From JAFGJQ01 sp964586145 (GTDB taxonomy: Bacteria > Planctomycetota > Phycisphaerae > UBA1845), in assembly GCA_964586145.1 (NCBI GenBank), contig CAZPHH010000005.1, positions 1-64,000 on the forward strand: DNA of 64,000 nucleotides, given 5' to 3'. Below are positions 25,836 through 34,867 of this stretch, piece after piece. Under the pieces are notes generated by a model. That model was not told where the DNA came from, did not search any database, and saw nothing but the letters and a program-made list of their open reading frames with translations. The first letter of the stretch is position 1; each line of letters begins with the position of its first letter. The position numbers were made by a program, and so were the translations under genes.

Positions 25836-28682
25836 ATGATTCTGCACGAATCTGCCGTACGCCGGTGTGGATTGGGTCGCGTTATCCTGTCTTTTCCGGT
25901 CCTGGTGCTGGTCGGATGCTCGGAAACCGCGGGGCCGATCGCGACAAGCCCCCAAACGCGCCCAGCCGCGGTGATTCCCGCGGACCTGACGTTTGACACG
26001 CAAGCATCGGTGCAGGAGTGGTCGTTCAGCAACGGGTCGGAGTGGCCGGGGGCGGTGGGGTCGCTGGCCTGGGCGGCGGACGTCGGGCACGCAGGGGCCG
26101 GCTCCCTGGAGCTGCGTTACGACTTCCGCAACGGCGGGCAGTACGTGGCGGCCATCGTGCCGCTGCCGACGGAGCCGCCGGTGCAGGCGGTGCGGTTCTG
26201 GGTCAAAAAACCCGCGGGCAACCTGTTGATCGTCCGGGCGAAGGACCAGGACAACGAGACGTTTCAGAAGAATCTCTCGTATCACTACCCGGACTGGCAG
26301 CAGGTCGAGATCCGGCTGGACCGGTGGGAGTATTCCTGGGGCGGCGACGGCACGTTCCGCGGTCCGCCGCGGGACTTTCACATTCTGGTGGAGAACGACG
26401 GCGGCGACCGCGCGGGCCCCATCTGGATCGATGACGTGCAGTGGGTCCATACGCTGGACGCCGAAGACGGCGTGGCCCGCACCACGTACGTCGAGTCGGA
26501 GTTTCAGGCGCCGGACCCGTGGGGGTACTCCGGGGCGGAGGGCGGCGGGTTCCAGGCGGGCTCCTGGTCCTACGTGCTGACCGAGGCGTCCGGGCAAAGC
26601 GCCCTGCCGTACGAGCAGGGCATCCTGGGCAAGCCGACCGCTCTGCGGCTGACCGTGGACAGCGACGGTTCCGGGCACGAGTTGCTCGCCCGGCTCGGCT
26701 CGCACTTCCAGCTTTTCGAACGATCGCTGGGTACGCTGGACCGAACCGGCACGATGGTCTTTGAAGTGCCGATGGGCGACCTGACCACATGGCGGCACTT
26801 CGGAGGCGAGGACGACGGCATCGTGCGATACCCGCTTCGGCTGTCCGCGCTGATCCTGAGCCGCAAGGGTGAAACGGAGCGCGGCACGATCCGTCCGCGG
26901 AAGCTCGAATTCACCACGGACTACGAGCGGGCCGGCGAGACGGTCAGCATGGTGCCCAGCGTACAGCGAAACGCGGACGGCAAGGCGGAGTTCCGCGTGG
27001 TCCTGCGGAGCCTGGCCGACGCGCCGCTGGCCGGTGCGTTCCATACGACCGTCCCATCCCGCACGTCCGCTGCCCCTGCGACGACATCCACGCCGCTGAC
27101 CCTGCCGCCGGCGGGTCGCCGCGTGATGCAGCAGATGGTTGTGCCCTGGCAGCCGGGCTGCGTGGAGGGCCGCTTCCAATTCACGTGTGCCGGCCTGACC
27201 ACGCCCGAAGCGAGCGTGACCATCGCGGAACCGCCGGAGGGCGAGCCCGACCGGTCGCTCGATCCGGCCAGTCGCATGGGCGTGGGCATGTATCTCTACC
27301 GCTTCCACGGGCACCCCGAGGGGAAGGAGTGGATGATCCGCATGTGCGACCTGGCGGCCCGGGCCGGCGTGAAGTGGACGCGGGAGGAGTTCCACTGGAA
27401 CTGGATCGAGCCGGTGCAGGGCGAGCAGCGTTTCGAGTTCTTCGACCAAATGGTTGAGACGGCCGCGGAGCACGGCATCAGCGTCTACGCCCTCTGCTGT
27501 TACTACACCGCATGGACGGGCCCGCCCATGACGGACGAGTTCATTGAGCCGTACTGCGCGTACCTTCAGTCGCTGGTGAAGCGTTATGGGCACCGCATCA
27601 AGCACTGGGAGATCTGGAACGAGCCGAACATCTTCTTCTGGCCGGGGCCGAAAGACCTGTACGCGCGTTTGCTGACGCGGGCGTACGAGGCGATCAAGGC
27701 GGTGGACCCGGAGGCGCAGGTCCTGGGCTGTTCGACGGCGGGCATCGACACGGGGTTCATCCAGATGGTGCTGGACCACGGCAGTCCGTTCGACGCCCTG
27801 ACCATTCATCCGTACCGGAGCCACCTGGATCCGAAGAAGTTCATGCAGGAGCTGCGCGACGTGCAGAAGCAGGTGGGCGGGCGTGACGTATGGATCACGG
27901 AAATGGGCTGGCCGTCGCATATCGGCGGATTGAGCGAGCGGGACCAGGCGAACCACGTGTCGCGCACGTACGTGTCCGCCCTGGCCTCCGGGGCGGCCCG
28001 CAGCGTGGCGTGGTACGACTTCCGCGAGGACGGGTGGGACCCGTACTACAACGAGCACCACTTCGGCCTGGTGCGCAACGACCTGACGCCCAAGATCGGC
28101 TATCGGGCGCTGGCGACGGTGGGCCGGCTGATCGGCTCGGCCGTCTTCGAGGGGGAGCTGTCTTTGGGCGACGACCTGCTCGCGTTCGTCTTCCGGCGCG
28201 GCGATCAGCGGATTGCGGTGTTGTGGTCGACGGCAGCGACACAGTTGGTGCGACTCCACGTATCCGGCGAGGGGGTTGAGGTGTTCGACATGGTCGGCCT
28301 GCCGGCGCGATGCGCCCCGGAGGGGATGGACCGTGTTCTGCTGCTGGAGCGGAACGAGCCGGTGTTCCTCGTCGGCAAGGACGGGATGGACATCTCTCGC
28401 GGAGCGCCGCCGGTGCGGGTGACGCTGCCCCGCGCGTCCGCCCATCCCGGCGAGTCCGTCGAAGTCCGTCTGGAAACCGGCCCGGACGCGAAGATGACGG
28501 CCGCGGTCGCGCCCCTGGGATGGGGCCGTTCCGCGAAGTTCGTGGACGGCGTCGCCGTTGTCGACGTTCCCGCGCACGCCACACGCGGTGCGTATGCGCT
28601 GGTGATCATGCTGAACGTGGGCGGCGAAATGTTCCGGCTGCCCGTGGAGGTGACAGTGGTGCCGGCGTTGCTGCGCCGCTGA
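25836..28682 (+). CDS. Clan GH-A (GH39/GH5-like) glycosidase lipoprotein
   Basis: 948 residues; ATG with AAGGAA upstream. The signal peptide ends LVLVGCSE, a lipobox. Residues about 50-210 form a carbohydrate-binding jelly roll (LELRYDFRNGGQYVA and a second similar sandwich to about 370). The barrel (about 480-790) has GVGMYLYRFHG, VKWTREEFHWNWIEP, HWEIWNEPN (acid/base Glu, about 597) and VWITEMGWPS (nucleophile Glu, about 687), the classic pair of GH39/GH5 retaining enzymes. A C-terminal beta domain follows. It is the first gene of the surface cluster; its stop is 1 nt before the next start. The substrate is unknown. Confidence 0.85.
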   Translation: MILHESAVRRCGLGRVILSFPVLVLVGCSETAGPIATSPQTRPAAVIPADLTFDTQASVQEWSFSNGSEWPGAVGSLAWAADVGHAGAGSLELRYDFRNGGQYVAAIVPLPTEPPVQAVRFWVKKPAGNLLIVRAKDQDNETFQKNLSYHYPDWQQVEIRLDRWEYSWGGDGTFRGPPRDFHILVENDGGDRAGPIWIDDVQWVHTLDAEDGVARTTYVESEFQAPDPWGYSGAEGGGFQAGSWSYVLTEASGQSALPYEQGILGKPTALRLTVDSDGSGHELLARLGSHFQLFERSLGTLDRTGTMVFEVPMGDLTTWRHFGGEDDGIVRYPLRLSALILSRKGETERGTIRPRKLEFTTDYERAGETVSMVPSVQRNADGKAEFRVVLRSLADAPLAGAFHTTVPSRTSAAPATTSTPLTLPPAGRRVMQQMVVPWQPGCVEGRFQFTCAGLTTPEASVTIAEPPEGEPDRSLDPASRMGVGMYLYRFHGHPEGKEWMIRMCDLAARAGVKWTREEFHWNWIEPVQGEQRFEFFDQMVETAAEHGISVYALCCYYTAWTGPPMTDEFIEPYCAYLQSLVKRYGHRIKHWEIWNEPNIFFWPGPKDLYARLLTRAYEAIKAVDPEAQVLGCSTAGIDTGFIQMVLDHGSPFDALTIHPYRSHLDPKKFMQELRDVQKQVGGRDVWITEMGWPSHIGGLSERDQANHVSRTYVSALASGAARSVAWYDFREDGWDPYYNEHHFGLVRNDLTPKIGYRALATVGRLIGSAVFEGELSLGDDLLAFVFRRGDQRIAVLWSTAATQLVRLHVSGEGVEVFDMVGLPARCAPEGMDRVLLLERNEPVFLVGKDGMDISRGAPPVRVTLPRASAHPGESVEVRLETGPDAKMTAAVAPLGWGRSAKFVDGVAVVDVPAHATRGAYALVIMLNVGGEMFRLPVEVTVVPALLRR

Positions 28683-28683
28683 G

Positions 28684-30291
28684 ATGACTGCCCCCATGAT
28701 CGCAACTCGCCGAATGCGTCTAACGCGGGGAGCCGCGGCCGTGGTGTACCTGGCCATCGCAGTGCCGGTGTGCCTGTTTTTCGTGTGGAACGACGACGTA
28801 AACTCGATGGAGGGCATCATCGCCCTCGGCGCCCGGCACATGCTCGAATCGGGCGAGTGGATTGTGCCGAAGCTCTATGGCGAGGTCTATGCGTTCAAAC
28901 CGGCCCTGGCCTACTGGTTGGCCGCGATTCCGGAGGCCCTGCTGGGGTACCAGACGGAATTGTCGCTGCGTCTGCCCACGGCATTGTGCGGCCTGACGCT
29001 GGGACTGGCCCTTTGCCTGAGCCTGGGCACGTGGATCACGCCACAGTGTGGGTTGTGGTGCGCGCTGGCCGCCACGACCTCGGGCCTGTTCGTTGAGCAG
29101 GTGCGGGCGGCCACTTTTGACATGCCGCTGACGCTCGGGACGGGAGTGGCCGTCGTTGCCGTGTGTAGAAACCTGGCATTCGAAAAGCCGAGTTGGAGAT
29201 GGTGGCTGCTGGGGTACGCCGGACTGAGCTTCGGCTTCCTGGCCAAGGGCGTGCCGGCCATCGCCGTCTATGCGCCGGGGTTGGTGGTGGCCGGCCTGGT
29301 TCTGGGTCGTTTTCGAGACCTGTTGCGCCCGGCGCACCTGACGGGGGTCGGGCTGTTCACTGCAATCGTGCTGGTCTACGTGTACCTGGCGTACCGGGCC
29401 GAGGGGCGGTCCGCCTTTGTCGATCCGCTGACGGAACTGGCGTTTCGCTCGCACGGACTGAGTCTGCTCGGCACCGTCGAGAGGATAGTCAGACCTGTCG
29501 TGATCTTCGTGGCGTTCCTGCCGTTTTCGCTGATCCTGGTGGTTGAGCGGCGGGTCCCCGGCCGTGGCAGGCTCCCGGCACCGGCACCGCAGATCGGCCG
29601 TGCGGCCTGGGCGTTTCTGCTGGCAGGTATCGGCGTCTTCCTGCTCGTTTCCGACTGCGAAACCCGGTACTACCTTCCCCTCGTCGTCCCCACGGCGATC
29701 CTCTGCGGACTGGCCGCGGAGTCCCTTTCCAGCCGCCCGTCCGGGCCGCCGGCCGACGAGCGGTCCGCGTCGGATTCACGACAAGCACGCGACCGCCGCC
29801 TGCGATGGCTGGCGGGGCCGGGTGTGCCGGTGGTCCTGCTGGGGATCGCGCTGGTCTACTGGGGGGTGTATGCGGGCGTGGTCCAACCCCGGCGAATCGC
29901 CAAGCGGTCTGAGCGGCGGGTGGCCGAGGCGTTTGCCCCATATCTGCCCGAATCCGTAACGGTGTATCTCGACGCCGGCGACAGTGGCTCCTCGCTGTGT
30001 TACTACCTCAACCGCCCGGTCCGCGCGTGGGATCTGTCTGACGACTCGCCCTCTGCACCGAGCTACTTCATTCTCAGTGACGACCAGGCCGGATCGACGC
30101 AGAAGCGGTCCGACACGCACTACACGCCGGTGGCCCGCGCACGGGGGCCCGGCCGGAGCGTGTACCATCTGGTTGTGCTGCAACAGAGGATTCCCCCGGT
30201 GACCACCGCGCCGGCCAGCCCGCCTTCGAACGACCGCCACGAACGCGAGAGCGGCGATGCCGCCCGAACGCCGCGAGGCAAGGACCGGTAA
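28684..30291 (+). CDS. GT39/ArnT-like membrane glycosyltransferase
   Basis: 535 residues with about 10-11 TM helices in the first 400. The first periplasmic loop has NDDVNSMEGIIALGARHM and later FKPALAYW, matching the acidic catalytic loop and KPP-like motif of lipid-linked sugar transferases (ArnT/PMT, GT39/GT83). These use polyprenyl-phosphate sugars to modify lipids, glycans or proteins outside the membrane. RAATFDMPLTLGT and CETRYYLPLVVP are also typical. The C-terminal 130 residues form a soluble domain. The start lies 1 nt after the previous stop, so translation is probably coupled. The acceptor is unknown. Confidence 0.8.
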   Translation: MTAPMIATRRMRLTRGAAAVVYLAIAVPVCLFFVWNDDVNSMEGIIALGARHMLESGEWIVPKLYGEVYAFKPALAYWLAAIPEALLGYQTELSLRLPTALCGLTLGLALCLSLGTWITPQCGLWCALAATTSGLFVEQVRAATFDMPLTLGTGVAVVAVCRNLAFEKPSWRWWLLGYAGLSFGFLAKGVPAIAVYAPGLVVAGLVLGRFRDLLRPAHLTGVGLFTAIVLVYVYLAYRAEGRSAFVDPLTELAFRSHGLSLLGTVERIVRPVVIFVAFLPFSLILVVERRVPGRGRLPAPAPQIGRAAWAFLLAGIGVFLLVSDCETRYYLPLVVPTAILCGLAAESLSSRPSGPPADERSASDSRQARDRRLRWLAGPGVPVVLLGIALVYWGVYAGVVQPRRIAKRSERRVAEAFAPYLPESVTVYLDAGDSGSSLCYYLNRPVRAWDLSDDSPSAPSYFILSDDQAGSTQKRSDTHYTPVARARGPGRSVYHLVVLQQRIPPVTTAPASPPSNDRHERESGDAARTPRGKDR

Positions 30292-30335
30292 CCGAGAGCA
30301 CCGCATCCGCGGTCGCCACGGCCGTTCGACTTCCG

Positions 30336-30364
30336 TTGTAATCACAGGTCGCGACAGGTACACT
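30336..30364 (+). promoter_or_regulatory. Possible internal promoter before the sulfatase gene
   Basis: TTGTAA (30336-30341), a 17-nt spacer and TACACT (30359-30364) in the 174-nt gap after the glycosyltransferase gene. The sulfatase-exosortase-EpsI genes could be expressed separately from the two genes upstream. Confidence 0.35.
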
Positions 30365-30465
30365 CGGTCCTGCGAACAACCGGGACAGGTGGGCACTCGA
30401 CGGGTCGAATTCCACAAGGCGAGTCGGTCCAGACGTTTCGCAGGGCGGTTGGCCAGAGACTACTC

Positions 30466-32472
30466 ATGAGTCAAACAGGAGCGCATGCTCACGACCCACC
30501 CGCGGCTGCGCCCACCCCCGATCTCCGCACGGCACTGCCCCCGCCGGCGCGCGGATGGCGACGGTGGCTTCCCCGGCCGGAGTCGACCCTTCTGCTGCTG
30601 TCGCTCCTGTGGACCGCTGCCGCAAAGCTCGTGGCGGTTCTGCGTCACGACCCGGCCAGTGTCCTTGCCGCGTGGGCGGATGTGGTGATGCCGGACGTGG
30701 CCTTCACGGCCGTTCTGACCGGACTGTTTGCGGTTGCCTACTGCTGCCGGCCGCGTCCGTGGGTGGCGCGTGTGACCCTGGTCGTCGCCAGTCTGGTCCT
30801 GGCCTGGGCGGTGCTGAACGCGGCCTGGGTGCTGGCCACCGGCGTTCAGCTCCAGCCGGGCATCCTGGCCGTCCTGCTGCGCGACCCGGCCCAGTTCTGG
30901 CCGGTGGTGGAGACCCACCTGCGGCAGCGGCTGCGTTTCGCGATCCCGATCGGCCTGACGGGCATCGCAGCGTTCCTGTGGTTGGTGCTGCGAACGGTCC
31001 GTCCCGTGCCCATCGTCCTTCGGCCGCGTCGATACGCCATCCGGGCCGCGGGATTGATCGTGCTGGCGGCTCTCGCGTATCCCGTGGACTGGCTGTGCCA
31101 GCGTTCCGCCGGCCTGGGCTTTGCCGGCGAAGTGCTGGGGTTCAGCAGTCACGTGTACGCTCTGCGCGTGGCGCTGCCGCGAGGCAACGGCGTTGAAGAT
31201 GTGCAGGCCCCGGCGCGATCGCTGCCGCGTGCCGGCGAACGACAAATCGGCCTGCCCGACACGCCCGCCGCGGAAATGCCGAATGTGGTCATCGTGCTGC
31301 TGGAAAGCCTCTCGCACCAGATCACGAGCCTGGGGAATCCACAGGACGGCACGACCCCCGTGCTGGCCGCGCTGGCTGAGGAAGGCACGGAGTTCGTCTG
31401 CACGCGAGTGCCCATTTCCCAGACGACCAAGGCCTACTGGTCCACATTGACCGGGTCGCTCCCCGACGCCTGGGGCGACTTCGTGGAGGCCGTGCCCGTC
31501 GACCGCCCGTACGAAAGCCTGGCCTCCATTCTGCGGCAAGCCGGCTACCGCAGCGGCTTCTTCGAGGTGTCGCGGGGAACGTTCGAATGCGCGCCGGGCC
31601 TGTTCTCCAATCTGGGCTTTGACTGGGCCTGGTTTCGCGAGAACCTTCAGGACCCGTCGGCCCACCTGGGCTATCTGGGCGGTGACGATCTGCGGACGCT
31701 CGACCCGATGTTTGCCTGGATGGACGAAGGCCCCCGGCCGTTCCTGGCGGTCATGATCACCACCGTGGCGCATGATCCGTACGAATTGCCCGCCTGGTTC
31801 TCCGATCCCATCGACGACCGTCCCGCGGCGTATCGCCGTTCCGTGGAGTACACGGACTACGTGCTGGGAAAACTGTCCGAGCGGCTGGACGAGCGTGGAC
31901 TGACGAAGAACACGGTGCTGTGCGTGCTGGGGGACCACGGCTTGAGCCTCCGATCGCACGATCGGTTCGGCCGATGGGTCCCGTATGAGGAGTTGATACG
32001 GATCCCCTGGGTCATCCGCTGGCCGGAGCGCATCGAGGCAGGCCGGAAGATTGAATGGCCGTGTTCGCAGATGGACGTCACGCCCACGCTGCTGAGCCTG
32101 CTGGGCTTTGACATTGACCGGGCGGGTTTTGACGGCCGGGACGCGCTGGAGCCGGGCCCGGAAGACCGGCGGCTGTATTTTTACTCGGGCTTCGTGGACA
32201 GCCCTCTGGGTTGTGTGACGGGGGTCCAGAAATGGGTGTACTGGCCCTACACGGAGTCTCTCTTCGCGTATGATCTGAGCCTCGATCCCGGCGAAACGCG
32301 GCCCACAACGCTCGAAGGCGCGGAGAAGAACCAGATCGTCCGCGACCTGCTTGGCTGGCGGGACGGAACGCTCATTCGCGTTCCCGCGCGGCGGTTTGCC
32401 GAGAAGACGGTGTTTGACCATTGGCAGGCTTTCAGCTCCGGGCGAACGGCCTGGGCGTACTACGTTCCATGA
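30466..32472 (+). CDS. LTA-synthase-like membrane sulfatase/phosphotransferase
   Basis: 668 residues. Five hydrophobic segments occupy the first 250 residues, then an extracytoplasmic alkaline-phosphatase-superfamily domain begins at NVVIVLLESLSHQ (metal site). SQTTKAYWSTLTG carries the probable nucleophile Thr, as in lipoteichoic acid synthases, not the formylglycine Cys of true sulfatases. VLGDHGLS supplies the last metal ligands. Relatives transfer glycerol- or ethanolamine-phosphate onto surface glycans. Its stop overlaps the start of the exosortase-like gene as ATGA, so the two are translationally coupled. A phosphoglycan-modifying role is inferred. Confidence 0.82.
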   Translation: MSQTGAHAHDPPAAAPTPDLRTALPPPARGWRRWLPRPESTLLLLSLLWTAAAKLVAVLRHDPASVLAAWADVVMPDVAFTAVLTGLFAVAYCCRPRPWVARVTLVVASLVLAWAVLNAAWVLATGVQLQPGILAVLLRDPAQFWPVVETHLRQRLRFAIPIGLTGIAAFLWLVLRTVRPVPIVLRPRRYAIRAAGLIVLAALAYPVDWLCQRSAGLGFAGEVLGFSSHVYALRVALPRGNGVEDVQAPARSLPRAGERQIGLPDTPAAEMPNVVIVLLESLSHQITSLGNPQDGTTPVLAALAEEGTEFVCTRVPISQTTKAYWSTLTGSLPDAWGDFVEAVPVDRPYESLASILRQAGYRSGFFEVSRGTFECAPGLFSNLGFDWAWFRENLQDPSAHLGYLGGDDLRTLDPMFAWMDEGPRPFLAVMITTVAHDPYELPAWFSDPIDDRPAAYRRSVEYTDYVLGKLSERLDERGLTKNTVLCVLGDHGLSLRSHDRFGRWVPYEELIRIPWVIRWPERIEAGRKIEWPCSQMDVTPTLLSLLGFDIDRAGFDGRDALEPGPEDRRLYFYSGFVDSPLGCVTGVQKWVYWPYTESLFAYDLSLDPGETRPTTLEGAEKNQIVRDLLGWRDGTLIRVPARRFAEKTVFDHWQAFSSGRTAWAYYVP

Positions 32473-33398
32473 CGCAGCAGACCCAACCGGACAGTGAGCA
32501 GGCGGCGTACCCGGCCCTTCGGTTCGGGGTCGTGCTCGCACTGTGGCTCTGGGCGTTCTGGCCGGAAGTCTCCCGTGCCGCAGGCTACGCCGCGTCAGAC
32601 AGCAACTGGTCGCACGCCTGGGCCGCGCCGGTCCTTGCGGGAGCATTGTGCATACGCCGCCGAGTCGAACTGCACCGATCGCTGACTCGCGGATCCTGGG
32701 TCGGCCTGCTGGCACTCCTGGCGAGTGTCGGCGTGTTCGCCTCAGCGATCTGGCCGCTGGGATTCGGCTACCTGGCGGATGTCGGCGCGGTGATGACGCT
32801 GGCCGCCGCCCTGTGGGCCGTCGGCGGCCGGCGGTTCTTCAATCGGTGCTCGCCAGTGATCCTGATTGTGCTGCTATCGTTTCCCATCGGGCAGCGGATG
32901 TACGCCAGCCTGATCATCCGCCCCGAAACGTACACGATGGCCGCCAGCCGGGCCGTTCTGGACACGATTCCGGGCGTCGAGGTCACGCTGGACGGTCCGG
33001 ATCTGCACTTCGTTCGAGGGGAGCGGACGGGAACGATCGCGCTGGGCGCATCCAATCGGGGCGCCGCCCTGCTGGTGACCTACGCGGTGGTCGGCGTGTT
33101 TGTGGCGTTCTCGCGCATACGCCCGCTCTGGGCGCTGGCCCTCATGGGGCTGGCTGCGGGGCCCGTAGTACTGGCCGCCAATCTCTTGCGCATGTTGACC
33201 TGGGGGGTCGTCACGATGTATGGGTCGGCCGGTCCGGTGAGCCCGGGCCCGCGCATCGTCGCAAGCATCGTGTCGTTGCTGTTGGCCTGGGCTGTCTTCC
33301 TGGTCATCGCCGGCGCGCTGGACCGGCTGGATTCGTTGCGAACCGCCGCCCAGGCGGATGCCGCCTCCTCGGAATCGGAGCGAGACGATGAAGAGTGA
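32469..33398 (+). CDS. Exosortase-like protein lacking the usual catalytic Cys
   Basis: 309 residues with about eight TM helices. Start is the ATG overlapping the previous stop. The C-terminal core aligns by eye with exosortase (EpsH family): GASNRGAALLVTYAVVG lies where ACSGLR is expected and AANLLRMLTWGVVTMYG matches the ANxLR segment with its conserved Arg. At the catalytic position Cys appears to be Ser; the only other Cys (RRFFNRCSP) is in another helix. The conserved His of exosortases is also not evident. The adjacent EpsI-type gene and PEP-CTERM-type cargo support the assignment. Active exosortases cut and re-anchor PEP-CTERM proteins; whether this one can is doubtful. Confidence 0.78.
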   Translation: MTQQTQPDSEQAAYPALRFGVVLALWLWAFWPEVSRAAGYAASDSNWSHAWAAPVLAGALCIRRRVELHRSLTRGSWVGLLALLASVGVFASAIWPLGFGYLADVGAVMTLAAALWAVGGRRFFNRCSPVILIVLLSFPIGQRMYASLIIRPETYTMAASRAVLDTIPGVEVTLDGPDLHFVRGERTGTIALGASNRGAALLVTYAVVGVFVAFSRIRPLWALALMGLAAGPVVLAANLLRMLTWGVVTMYGSAGPVSPGPRIVASIVSLLLAWAVFLVIAGALDRLDSLRTAAQADAASSESERDDEE

Positions 33399-34122
33399 GT
33401 CGGACCGGACCCTTCGGCGGCCGCCCGCCGCATGGATCGGCACCGTCGTGCTGCTGCTGTTCGTCGCGATTCTTCTTCGACCCTGTCTGGCAGCCCTGGC
33501 GGAGCACTACCGCAAGGAGGCCATCGCCTTGCGCGTGCCGCTGGAGGCGTTCGATCTGGAACGACTGCCCTCATTCCTGGAAGCGCCGCCAGGCAGCTCG
33601 TTTCCCGTCGCACCCGCGTCTGAAGAAGCATTGGGCACCCGGCACCTGCTGCAACGCTCGCTGAAAGAACGCAACGGCCGGGGCCTGGCGTCTCTGACCG
33701 TCGCGTACTACAGCGATCCGCACGACAAGGTGCCGCACACGCCCGACGTCTGCTATCGCCAGGCGGGGACCGTCGTCGAGAACCTTCGGACCATCACGAT
33801 CGCCACGCCGGACCTCGGCCCGGAGTATCCGCACGTCCAGGCACGCGCGATGACGATGGTGCAGGACCGGGCATCCGGCGTACTCGTCTACCTCTTTGTG
33901 GCCAATGGCGACATTGTTCCCGGCCGCAATCAGGCACGCTGGATCATTGCCCGGCCCGGGGCCCGACACGTGTACTTCAGCAAGGTGGAAGTGATGGCTT
34001 CCATCGGCACGACGGGGGGGAGCGACAGCGCTTTGGCCCGCTGCGAGGCCGTGATTCGGGAGGTCCTGCCGGTCCTCATCGCGGAGCACTTTCCGCGCCG
34101 GGAAGACCTCTGGCGCCGCTAG
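33388..34122 (+). CDS. EpsI/DUF3485 exosortase-associated protein
   Basis: 244 residues. The ATG at 33388 has GGAG seven bases upstream and overlaps the exosortase-like gene by 11 nt. One N-terminal TM helix (AWIGTVVLLLFVAILL) is followed by an extracytoplasmic domain with the DUF3485 hallmark VAYYSDPHDKVPHTPDVCYR; this Cys is conserved in the family. EpsI proteins occur almost only with exosortases, as separate genes or fused, and are needed for polysaccharide export loci; the biochemical role is not settled. Its TAG stop overlaps the stop of the convergent cargo gene (CTAG shared). Confidence 0.85.
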   Translation: MKSESDRTLRRPPAAWIGTVVLLLFVAILLRPCLAALAEHYRKEAIALRVPLEAFDLERLPSFLEAPPGSSFPVAPASEEALGTRHLLQRSLKERNGRGLASLTVAYYSDPHDKVPHTPDVCYRQAGTVVENLRTITIATPDLGPEYPHVQARAMTMVQDRASGVLVYLFVANGDIVPGRNQARWIIARPGARHVYFSKVEVMASIGTTGGSDSALARCEAVIREVLPVLIAEHFPRREDLWRR

Positions 34123-34622
34123 GACGCCGGCGCGGAATCACGATCGCGGCGCAACCCGATCCGGGTCTGAACGATCGCGATCAGCACAAGCACCACGGGC
34201 ACGACCGCGACGGTACTCCACGGCTCCGGAACCGGCCCCCAGACGCCGGGGATCACGAGGGTCTCACCCTGAACCGTTTGCAGCGTCACGTTCACCAGGC
34301 CGAGCACCGCCCCGCTGCTGCTGACCCGTTGCGAGAACTCACGCGTGCTGTCGCGGTACAGGGCACGATACCCCACATCCGTCGTGGCCCGGAACGAAGT
34401 GCGATCGAATTCCGCAACCCAGCCCTCCGGCGCCAGGAAGTTGTATCCGTGGTGCTGACCGACCTCGAACCCGATGATCGACTCCCGGCTGAGATTCGTC
34501 ACTTCCCACCGGTAGATCTGCGAATGCACGTCGACACGGACGCGAACACCGTCGTGCTCCACCTCCATCGCGGAGGGAGCAAGTCCGGCCACCAGCGTCA
34601 CGGCCAGGCTCAACGGACCCAC
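34119..34622 (-). CDS. Small PEP-CTERM-type surface protein
   Basis: 167 residues from a GTG at 34622 with GGAGG seven bases upstream; the longer open frame before it is not protein-like. The N-terminus (GPLSLAVTLVAGLAPSA) is a signal peptide. The C-terminus has the tripartite sorting signal: VPEP, a hydrophobic helix (WSTVAVVPVVLVLIAIVQ) and an Arg-rich end (GLRRDRD). The middle part is about 100 residues of predicted beta strands with no recognised family. It ends tail-to-tail on the EpsI gene, which makes it the natural substrate candidate for the neighbouring exosortase-like protein. Confidence 0.75.
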   Translation of the reverse strand: MGPLSLAVTLVAGLAPSAMEVEHDGVRVRVDVHSQIYRWEVTNLSRESIIGFEVGQHHGYNFLAPEGWVAEFDRTSFRATTDVGYRALYRDSTREFSQRVSSSGAVLGLVNVTLQTVQGETLVIPGVWGPVPEPWSTVAVVPVVLVLIAIVQTRIGLRRDRDSAPAS

Positions 34623-34791
34623 GGCGGCGCCTCCAGTATGAGAAACGTCAGACTCCTGATGGAGGATCGTCGCGTTCCGTCTTCGCGTCAAGGGGGACGT
34701 TCTCGGCCGGGTATCAGCCTTCCCCCTCGCGGGTGTATCGGATGCCGTGCGCGCTTCCCAGTCCCCTCGCCGAAGCCATCGACCGGTCGGA

Positions 34792-34819
34792 TTGTTCCAT
34801 GCGCTGAGGCGAGTAGGAT
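34792..34819 (+). promoter_or_regulatory. Possible promoter for the phosphoesterase gene
   Basis: TTGTTC (34792-34797), a 16-nt spacer and TAGGAT (34814-34819), about 48 nt before the ATG at 34868. Confidence 0.35.
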
Positions 34820-34867
34820 AGAAGGCGGACAGCCCCCATCGGGCCGTGCGAACCGGAGAAACGCGGA

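Noticed and set aside
30395..30425. T-arm-like GGGTCGAATTCC
   Set aside because: No acceptor stem or anticodon arm can be drawn at the required distances, so it is not a tRNA.
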